Shown here one piece after another: positions 55,882-64,000 of a DNA stretch of 64,000 nt (positions are counted from its first letter, which is position 1; the number at the start of each line of letters is the position of its first letter). Under the pieces are notes generated by a model that was not told the DNA's origin, searched no databases, and was given only the letters and a program-made list of their open reading frames with translations. The position numbers were made by a program, and so were the translations under genes. Source of the stretch: Akebia trifoliata (Eukaryota; Streptophyta; Magnoliopsida; Ranunculales; Lardizabalaceae); contig CM030718.1 in assembly GCA_017979445.1 (NCBI GenBank), positions 23,803,021 to 23,867,020 on the forward strand. The letters are read 5' to 3'.

Positions 55882-56994
55882 GGCCCTGTTCAGGAGCCAA
55901 CTTTTTTTGCTTTTAAGCCAAAAAAGCCAGATAAATGATGTTTGTTTGGGCTTTTTTAGCTCTCGCGGATTTCAATTGAAGTCCAAAAGTAGCTCCTAAA
56001 AGAAGTCGTCCAAGAGGGGTTTCTTCAAATGTCTTTTGCGGGAAGTCAAAAATGTAAAACGGCTCAAGTGTAGTTACCAAAATACCCTTCATCTTTAATC
56101 AAATTTCCAACCAAACTTAACCTTAAAACATGAAATGAGATAACTAAAATACCCTTTTTCTTTACCAAAATACCCCTTCATTTTTACCAAAATACCCTTC
56201 CTCTTTAATCAAATTTTCAACCAAACTTAACCTGAAAAAATAAAAGGAGATTATCAAAATACCCTTCATCTTTACCAAAATATCCTTCATTTTTACCAAT
56301 TACCAAAATACCTATCATCTTTAATCAAATTTTCAATTAAACTTAACTTTAAAAAACAAAGGGAATTTTCAAATACCCTTCATCTTTACCAGAATACCCT
56401 TTATCTTTAATCAAATTTTCAACCAAACCTAACCTTAAAAAATAAAAGGGGATTACCAAAATACCCTTCATTTTCCAAAAGGAGATTATTATCAAAATAC
56501 CTTTCATCTTTACTACCAAGATCAAAAGCAGTTTATCATCACTACTTTATTACCAAAACACCCTTCATCTTTATGTGGATGTTGGATTGTGTATTATGAG
56601 GTATTTTCTTTATTATATGTTCATTTTTAAGAGGACGAGCTGTCGAAATTTAGATAGAATTATAAAATTTATAAATTTATTTAAATTGAAAATAATTATT
56701 TTTATAATTTTTTAATATAAATTTATTGTATATATATTTAGTGTAATTATATATTTATTAAGGTATTTTGCTATTTTTGGTGCATTCTTGGTGCATTATC
56801 AATATTAAGGGTATTCTGATCATTTTATCAGAATCCAGCAATAAAAAACTGTGAAAAGAACATCTATTTTTGGCTTATGTGCTTCTATAACGAACAAGTT
56901 TCTGTTGGATGTGGTTTTTTAAGCTCTGGGCTTCTACTTCTTCCAGAAGCTAGCGTTTCTGGAGTTGGAGCTGGCTTCTGTAAAGAACAGACCC
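55882..56994. mobile_element. PIF/Harbinger-like non-autonomous element with internal array
   Basis: Ends GGCCCTGTTCAGGAGCC and, inverted, GGGTCTGTTCTTTACAGAAGC. The 3-bp duplications TTA lie at 55879-55881 and 56995-56997. No transposase. Subterminal words repeat in inverted form (AGCCAACTTTTTTTGCTTTT / CTTCTGGAGTTGG-type). The 1.1-kb element lies in the intron or 3' flank of the RRG-like gene. Confidence 0.7.
56075..56580. repeat. Irregular array of TACCAAAATACCCTTCATCT units
   Basis: At least eight copies of a 22-23 bp word (TACCAAAATACCCTTCATCT plus TTA) alternate with AATCAAATTTTCAACCAAAC and TTAACCTTAAAAAATAAAAG words. Together they form higher-order units of about 110 bp inside the Harbinger-like element. 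Confidence 0.8.
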
Positions 56995-57000
56995 TTAGTG

Positions 57001-57849
57001 TCTGGGTATTGTAGAAATAAAAAGTAAGGACAAAAGTTGTAGATAATAACCTAATCTACCTATTTATTAGGACTCGCACCACACATAAGTTGATAGAGAA
57101 ACACCACACAAAATGCAAAGTGGAGTCTCACCTCTAAAAGGAGCTGACAAGCAGCCAAACAATTAGTTCTCATTATTCTTTTAATTTAAATTGAAAAAAT
57201 GATTACAAGATATTTGTAGAGGCTTGGTATTTAGAGAGGCTTTGACTCGAAAGTGTTTGACAAAAGTCCAAGTCCAGCTATAAACATTCAGATTTGAAGA
57301 ATATGTTTGCATTTTAGAGGCAAGACATTGGGTTGGACCTGCTCTGGAAGTTCGAGCAGGTGGCTGTTGTTGCTGTGTAGTTGTACCAATATTGGATGTA
57401 TGAGAAGAAAGATGTTGGGTTGCTGTTGTGTAGTTGAAGTTGCTGGTTGATGAATCTGTGAGACAGGAGGAGGTTGGGTTGTACTTGCATTGGAAGTACG
57501 AGCAGGTGGCTGTTGATGCTGCTGGGTTGTACCAGTATTGGATGTATAAGAAGATGGCTGTTGGGGCTGCTGTTGTGTAGTTGAAGTTGTTGGTTGACGA
57601 GTTTATGAGGCAGGCGGAGGTTGGTGTACCCCTGTAGCACCTGTATTGCCTTCCTTGTTGCCTCAACTATCTCTGCTCTCTTCAGGGCCTCATTTACAGA
57701 ACACGCTGTTATAGATCTTAAAGTTGACTAGATGAATTGAAAGCGTTTGAAGAAAGTCCAAGACCAGCTGTAAGCCTGTAATGGACAAAAATGAGAGTTA
57801 ATTCCATATCTGAATACATAGAGAAAAAATAAAAGATTGAACACTGAGC
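57001..57849 (-). other. Low-complexity Gln/Thr/Pro-type segment, origin unknown
   Basis: The minus strand at about 57300-57660 encodes, in broken frames, repeats such as TTQQQQPPARTSRAG, STTQPPPVSQIHQPATSTTQ and PSSYTSNTGTTQQHQQPPAR. It looks like a decayed Gln/Thr/Pro-rich coding exon. A 35-bp segment, GTTTGA-AAAGTCCAAG-CCAGCT, occurs at both edges (57251-57287 and 57738-57773). I cannot assign a family. It may be a captured gene fragment or the 5' region of the LINE. Confidence 0.35.
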
Positions 57850-57856
57850 TACAAAG

Positions 57857-59100
57857 ATGAATGAAGGAATGGGGAGCAAAGTTCTGAAGATCGAAGCCAA
57901 GAGTTTCGAGTTTAAAAGATGCTGGGTGAATAATCACAAAGGGTTACTAATCAAGGAATCTAGAAGACGTTGGACCTCTCAGATGACTTTGCTTTCGGAG
58001 GAAGGGATGTGGCTTTGCAAGGTTCTAAAAGTAGTAGGGGCAGCAGGTGAATCTTTCAGAGACAAGTTCTCATTCAAAGGGAATTTCTCCTGGCAACCAA
58101 AAATGCTTATAGAGGGGGAAGATTTCTGATAATTCAGAGATTTTCAAACTCAACCAAAAGACTATCAGTAATGTTTCCTAAAGGAAGGGAGGGTGGTGGG
58201 TGGAACGAGGTTAGTTTGGTTTTGAAGCTTCTTTTAGAATCGAAGGTAACCATGACCAGTTGGAGAGGGGAGAACCAGGGATCTGTTCTTGATACGAGAT
58301 GGGTAGAAGTATCAAAAAAAGGCAAAAACATTTTCAACAATTTGGGGGACGGAGTTTCGTCACATAACACAAAGAAAGATGCTCAGATATTGATAGAAGG
58401 AAATGTAATAGAGGAGAACAAGACATTTTATGTAAGTGCGAAAGCAACAGTATCCCAAGTTCGAACTAATAAGAGATATAACAGCAAGGGTGGAGTCTTT
58501 TGTAGATGGAGTTGTGCACTGATCTGTGAAACAAAGTCAGAGGAGTTCGATTGGGCGGAGTTTTTGAGGATATGCTGCCATGCTCTGTGATGGAAGGGGA
58601 CTTTCTATAGGAAGCTTATTAGTTGGGGTAGTTATAAGAGAATTCTCTTCTTGGAGAATAGATTTGAAGCTTCAACAATAAGAGATCTGCGCGAGGTGGT
58701 CATCAAAGACAAGTACGTCTCTATCCGGTCCTGATTTGTAGATGCCAATAGCTTAGACTCAATCTGGAGAAAATATGGAACTTGGATCAAAGTTTGGGGG
58801 ATTCCATTCCACCTTTGGGGTGAATATGCCTTCAAACTGATTGGAAATCAGTTAGGGGTTTGAAAGAAGTGGATTTCAAAACCAGATGGTGGCAAAGTTG
58901 AAGGTGGGATTCCCAATATAGAAAATCTTCAAGAGCTTGTGCATGTATTGTGGAGGTTATAGATTCAGAGTTGGGATAAAAATCGACGCAGCAAAACAAG
59001 ATGTGGAGTTGGTCATTACTATGGAGTCGAAACTTTAACAGAAAGGATGAATATGAAGTTTTGAAACCAGAAGATTGATAATTGAACAGGTCCTCTAATG
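57857..59100 (+). pseudogene. LINE ORF1 remnant (DUF4283-like)
   Basis: Frames at 57857-58129 and 58171-58590 and beyond read MLSEEGMWLCK-type and FDWAEFLRICCHAL words, then YGTWIKVWGIPFHLWGEYAF and KLIGNQLG. The WxxxxGIPxHLWxxxxFxxIGxxxG motif is typical of the DUF4283 nucleic-acid-binding protein in plant LINE ORF1. Stops occur at 58588, 58732 and 58861. Confidence 0.6.
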
Positions 59101-60579
59101 GAACCCAGATTTGGTTTGGAAGTTTAGAGGGAAAAGGAGAAACTTGGACTTAACACGATAGGGTTGGAGGAATCAAAGCCTGTGGAGGCAACCGTACATA
59201 ACAAAGCAGTCATATTTCCAAATTTAAAATCACCGAAGGGACAGTCTAAGAGATTTACATGTGGGGGTAATGCAGTGTGAGGTGTGGTCATGAAAATGAC
59301 ATGTAGCAGGGGTACAAAACTGGTTAGGAGACTTGGACATGTGGCACGAATTCTGAGGTACCGTAAGCTCCTGCGACGGGGGAGGAGTGATGGAACGTAA
59401 CAAGAACGACAACCATGTTTAGATCGTAACATGTGGCAACATCTCGTCCGTAGATGGGGGTTTCAAACTGACAACCAAGATCAAAGACCCACAAAGGGTG
59501 GGATCAACTCCTAGAGTTTGGTTTAAGAACAAGGTCAGCAAACAACGAGTCGGGCTGGAGGTCCATCTTTGGGTGTAGAACATATTGTGAAGATAACATA
59601 AGCAGTTAAATAGAAGAAAGGTGAAGGTGATCAGTCCAAGCACCATCTTATTGTGGTAACTAGAATCTGAGACAGACTTTGAGTTGATCTTTGGCGTCAC
59701 CCTGCTAGATCGAAAGTTGCTGGACCTCCAAATAGTAATAATTGAGGGATTGTTAACCCAAAAGCCTTGAAGGGTAAGAGACTTTACTCTCCCAACCACT
59801 CTTCCTTAGGTCTTTTCATTGTATCCTCGTGAAAATTTCTACCTCGTTTTCCATAAGGGTTCTGTGTTAGCTTCTTTGAAATTTTCTTGGGATGTGTCAT
59901 TCTTTGTTCATCGTGGTGTTTTTTATGTGGACATGTCTTGATTTTCTGCAGCCTCCATCGATTCCTTCCAATCCTTTGAACTTGTCCTAGAGGAGGAGGG
60001 AAGTAGGGAGAACAGGGAAGATGTCAGTCAGTTAGCTTTGGTATCACTACATCCTACTCAGAAACCAGTGTAGGTGGAAGTTTCTCATCGGACAGAGATG
60101 TATAATGATGGAAATTTGGCCGGACAAAGATGAGCCATCAATGACAATGCGTGAGGAAGGGGTAGTTATGACAGAATTGGAGACTGTGGAATGGCTAACT
60201 AGTGAAGCCCTGAACTTGGCAGAAGATTTTGGCATAGTCCTAGAGACAGGGGATAGAGAGTCCTCCCTGATTTTGAGAGTGGTCATCGGGGGACTTGAGA
60301 GATAGAACTTTTCTTAAGGAACAACTTAATCGTAACAATAGAGTGTACGAAATTGAGGAGAAGAATGGGTACATAGACTTTGTGAATAATCAGGAAATCT
60401 GTAGTTATAGGGTTGGTGAGCATAATGAATTGGGGTGATCGCCTCCTTGGAGATGACAAAGATTACTTAGATCAAGAACGGATAAGGAATTGGTTAGGTT
60501 GGAGAAGAAGTAGGTTGTTTTTGGTTGTTTTGGGTCTTTGTTTAGTTTCCAATGTTGCATAGTGAAAGTTTTTATTAGA

Positions 60580-61300
60580 AGTAAAAATCCCCTCATTGTT
60601 ACGCTTCAATAATTGAAATTAGCTAATTGCGATGATAAGATTATTAAGGAAATTTAGGGGAGTAACATCGATTGGATAACCCTCTTTGCTTTAGGTTCAG
60701 CTGGTGGGATTCTTATGATGTGGAACAAAGATTGGACCCAAGTGACAGATAAGTTAATGGGGGCCTTCTTTATTTCTATTTTATGTAAGTGTAGTGACAA
60801 ATATTTTCAGTAGGTGTTCTCCAGGATTTATGGGCCAACTATTAACAGGGAGATAATGCAATTTTGGAAGGAGCTTGAAGATGTAGCGGGTTGTCGGGAG
60901 AAACCTTGGGTCCTGGGAGGGGACTTCAATGTCACCAGATTCACTCATGAGAAGAATAGGGGTTTGAATATCTCAAAGGCATTAGAAATTTCAATGAATT
61001 TATTGGCAGACATTGCTTAATGGACTTCCCTCTTTTGGGTAGATGATTCACGAGGTCTAACAACCAAAGTAACGCAAGGATGTCCAGAATAGACATGTTT
61101 CTGGTTGACAATGTGTGGGAGGAAAAGTTTCAAAATATGATTCATTTGGCCAGTCCTAGCCCAGTTTCTGATCACACCCCAATCTTTCTGGAGGTAAGGC
61201 AACCTAAAAGACCACCCCATACCATTCAGATTTGCAAACATGTGGCTAGTTCATCCCAACTACTTAGATCTCGTCAGGAATTGGTAGAATGAGTGCCCTT
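60580..61300 (+). pseudogene. LINE endonuclease remnant
   Basis: Recognisable: WITLFALGSAGGILMMWN, WVLGGDFNVTRFTHEKNRG and SRIDMFLVDNVWEEKF, then SPSPVSDHTPIFLEV. GDFN and SDHTP are catalytic motifs of the APE-type endonuclease. The N-terminal QET motif is lost to a stop. The pieces lie in different frames. Confidence 0.85.
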
Positions 61301-61690
61301 CCATAGGAAATCCAGGTTGTGTGTTTAAGAATAAGCTCAGATACTTAAAAGATAAGCTGAAAACATAGAATAAAAAGGTTTTGGAGAGAATCAATGTGAA
61401 AAAAAAAGATCTTGAAAGAGATCGAAATCTTGGATGAAAAAGAGGAAGAAAGGAAATTGATTACGGTTGAAAGAGGTAAAAGAATGGAGTTGAAACTAGA
61501 ATTTCAAAGAGAGGCGCTTATGGAGGAGATAAGTTGGAAGCAAAAATTGAGGATTAAATGGTTGAAATAAGGGGATAATAACACCAATTTTTTTTACAAA
61601 GTTGTCAACTTCCACAGAAGAAGTAATCAATTTACCAAACTGTCCATCAAGGACATCATGGTGGTTGGAGAAGAGGAAATTAGGTAAGGG

Positions 61691-62940
61691 GTGGTGGGCT
61701 ATTACAAAGATCTTTACAAGGAAAAGGAATCCATAAGAGCTCAATCAGATAATTTAGAGTTCAAGTCGTTAAATCAGGATGATAAGGTGTGGCTGGAAAG
61801 ACAAATTGGGAAGGAAGATGTTAGATCAATTTTTTCGACGAGTGGGGATAAGGTTTCGAGGTTGGATAGATTTACTATAGAATTCTTCAAACATTATTGG
61901 GAAATCATCTCGAATGACTTCATGAAAGTCATCAAATAGTTACAAGAGAAGAATTGTTTTAACTACAACCTTAACAACACCTTTGTGGCCTTGATCCCTA
62001 AGAGAGTCAGGCCGGATAAGCTAGGAGACTTCAAACTTATTAGCTTGGTGAGTTTTGTGTACAAAATTATCTTCAAGATGTTATCTTCGAGATTGAAAGT
62101 GGTTCTTCCTAATCTTATCGATGAAGAGCTAGGGATTTTTATTAAGGGAAGACAAATTCTTGATGGAGTGTTGATGGCCAACGAATGTCTTGATTCGAGG
62201 ATTAAGGGCAAGAAAGAGATGATGATTGGGAAAATAGACTTGCAAAAGGCTTATGATCATGTGAGTTGGGACTTCTTAGAATATATGATGGGGAAGATGG
62301 GTTTTGGAGCGAAGTGGATTAGTTGGATCATGAAATGCGTTATAACAGTATCTTATTTGATTTTAGCAATGGGAGTCCGACTGGCTTCTTTAGGGGTTCG
62401 AGAGGGTCAAGGCAAGGGGACCCTTTATCTCCGTTCTTGTTTCTTATAGTAGTAGAGGCCTTGGGTAGATTTTTTAGAAGAGCTGTTGATTTAGGAAAGC
62501 TATCGGGGTTTAAGGTGAACAATGACGGTCATTTGATTTCTCACTTACAATTTGCAGATGATACATTGGTGTTTTTGGACCATTCGAGGGATCAAGTGAG
62601 AATGTTGCGTGTATTATTGTGTTGTTTTGAGGCTATTTTAGGATTACATATCAATTTGCAGAAGAGTAAATTTTTTGGGGATGGAGATGTGAATGATATT
62701 CATTTGATGGCCGTAACTTTGGGTTGTGGGCATGATACTTTACCCACGTCTTCTTTGGGTTTACCGTTAGGAGTTTCCTACAATAGTAACAAAATTTGTG
62801 AAGTTGTGATTGAGAGATTAGAGAAAAGGTTGAGTACGTGGAAGGCCAAATATTTATCAAAAGGAGGGAAAGTAACTTTGATAAAAAAACACCTTAATAA
62901 GTATCTCGATATACTTCCTCTCCCTGTTCTCGCTTCTTAA
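61691..62940 (+). pseudogene. LINE reverse transcriptase remnant
   Basis: The series is in order: IEFFKHYWEIISNDFMKVI, NTFVALIPKRVRPDKLGDFK, IISLVSFVYKII-type, IKGRQILDGVLMANECLD, GKIDLQKAYDHVSWDFLEYM, RGSRQGDPLSPFLFLIVVEAL, LQFADDTLVFLDHSRDQVRM (catalytic FADD) and LGLHINLQKSKFFG. One frameshift lies between 62340 and 62450 and a stop at 61939. The catalytic core is still readable by eye, so the loss of function is moderate in age. Confidence 0.9.
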
Positions 62941-64000
62941 GTCTATAAAAATCAGATTGGAAAGGTTTATGAGAAATTTTTTGTGGAATGACAAGAATGG
63001 TATGAGGAAGTATCATTTGGTAAGATGGAAGTTGATTTGCATGCCCAAGAAGAATGGGGGGCTGGGGGTTAGGGGTCTTAGATGGGTTAATGGAGCGTTT
63101 TTAGGGAAATGGCTTTGGAGGTTCGATGAGGAGAGAGGTAATCTGTGGAGAAGGGTCATTACAGCTAAATACGGGGTGAAGAAGTTAGGTTGGTATAACA
63201 ATGAAGCTAAATGCTCGTATGAGTGTAGTATGTTAGGGGATTCTTAAGGCGAGTAAGGACTTTGAGAGAGGGGGATTAGATTTAGAGTGGGCACAGGGGA
63301 CAAAATCAGATTTTGGGAAGATATTTGGTGTGGCACATCGTCTCTGGCAACTCAATTTCCGTCCTTGTATGCCTGTTCTCTGAAGAACTACTTGATCTAG
63401 TAGCGTTTGATTTGCAATGACTCCACTTCTACTGGGGATTTGGGGTTCAAGAGAAACTTTAATGATTGAGAGCTAACAAAGGTGACATCTTTCCTTGATC
63501 TCTTGTATTCTTTTCATCTTAACGAAAGCGATCATGATAGGTGAGAATGAACAAGGGCGAAGGATCTGAGATTCTCTGTTTGCTCTTTTCACAAGTGATT
63601 TATTCCTTTTGCTGAGCAATTCTTCTCGGAGTCTCATTTGGTTCAAGTTAGTTCCTTCTACAATCTTCTTTTTTGTTTGGTTGGCTTCTTTAGGGAGGAT
63701 TCTTACGATGGACAATTTGATTGCACGGGGTTGGATCACTCGCAATTGCTATTCTCTTTGTTTGAGGGATGGGGAATCGGTTGACCATATTTTAATTCAC
63801 TACTCTTTTTCTCATGATATTTGGTTTCTTTTCTTTGGGCTTTTCCGTATTAAATGGGTCTTACTTCGGAAGTTTTTGTTGTTGTTAGTAGAGTGGGGCA
63901 ATAATGCTTTCTCCTCTAGAAAAAGATACCTTTGGGCTATGCTTCCCTTGGCTATTGCTTGGGGGTTGTGGAACGACATAACTAATAGGATATTCAAAAG
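62941..64000 (+). pseudogene. LINE ORF2 C-terminal part with zf-RVT domain, incomplete
   Basis: FMRNFLWNDKNGMRKYHLVR, then WKLICMPKKNGGLGVRGLRW and GKWLWRFDEERGNLWRRVIT match the post-RT region of plant LINEs (FLWxG...HxVxWxxVCxPKxxGGLGxRxL...LxKWLWRF). After frame changes, GRILTMDNLIARGWITRNCY, then SLCLRDGESVDHILIHYSFS, carries the zf-RVT motif, with its second Cys changed (CxxC to YSLC). The sequence ends while still coding. Confidence 0.85.

Larger units (their letters stand above)
57850..64000 (+). mobile_element. Decayed L1-type LINE, running off the window
   Basis: Plant L1 layout on the plus strand: an ORF1-like region (57857-59100), then endonuclease (about 60580-61240), reverse transcriptase (61690-62940), a further connecting region and a zinc-binding domain (63660-63980). 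All reading frames are interrupted by many stops and frameshifts, so the copy is inactive. The 3' end and poly(A) tail lie beyond 64000 and the 5' boundary is approximate. It follows the two exons of the RRG-like gene on the same strand. Confidence 0.88.

Noticed and set aside
57718..57937. Minus-strand open frames of 60-69 residues as a small hydrophobic protein gene
   Set aside because: They are antisense to the LINE ORF1 start and have no conserved features.

Overview
This is AT-rich plant nuclear DNA, most likely from a eudicot. It has spliced genes with GT-AG introns, Ty1-copia, Ty3-gypsy and LINE retroelements, tRNA-derived SINEs and many MITEs. A run of exactly 100 N marks a scaffold gap at 12312-12411. 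I cannot name the species. Only two host genes can be supported; most of the rest is transposon-derived or featureless.

Layout. 1-3907 is the 3' end of a large Ogre/Tat-like gypsy element: two tandem arrays (51-bp and 33-bp units), a polypurine tract and an LTR of about 1.74 kb. 4026-4574 is a minus-strand copia LTR with its tRNA-Met primer site. 4.6-19 kb has no host gene. It holds MITEs of several families, a SINE with perfect 13-bp target-site duplications, local tandem duplications and a long palindrome invaded by a second element next to the gap.

19.2-33.8 kb carries the main gene on the minus strand, a NOT4/CNOT4-type E3 ubiquitin ligase of the CCR4-NOT complex. I could join twelve coding exons; they total 3006 nt (1001 codons plus stop) and keep frame throughout. 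The N-terminus has a C4C4 RING, then an RRM, then a CCCH zinc finger; the rest is a long Ser/Asn-rich tail. The gene appears to have a 5'UTR intron containing a six-copy degenerate repeat, a 5.2-kb tenth intron, a SINE in intron 1, a LINE tail in intron 7 and a likely 3'UTR intron that could make the mRNA sensitive to nonsense-mediated decay.

33.9-44.9 kb is intergenic. It includes an exact 300-bp tandem duplication and a minus-strand gypsy LTR that was itself hit by a 5'-truncated LINE. 44.9-52.1 kb is a dead copia element (Ale/Retrofit-like, very short LTRs) carrying a gypsy LTR, a hAT-like MITE, an inverted gypsy LTR fragment and a Harbinger-like MITE. The last can be excised on paper to restore the reverse-transcriptase reading frame.

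53.4-54.2 kb is a Mutator-like non-autonomous element ending 75 bp before the start codon of the second host gene. That gene, at 54280-54864, has two exons of an RMD1/DUF155 (RETARDED ROOT GROWTH-like) mitochondrial protein. The exons for most of the DUF155 domain are not found in the remaining 9 kb, which is filled by a 1.1-kb Harbinger-like element and a decayed L1-type LINE running off the window end.
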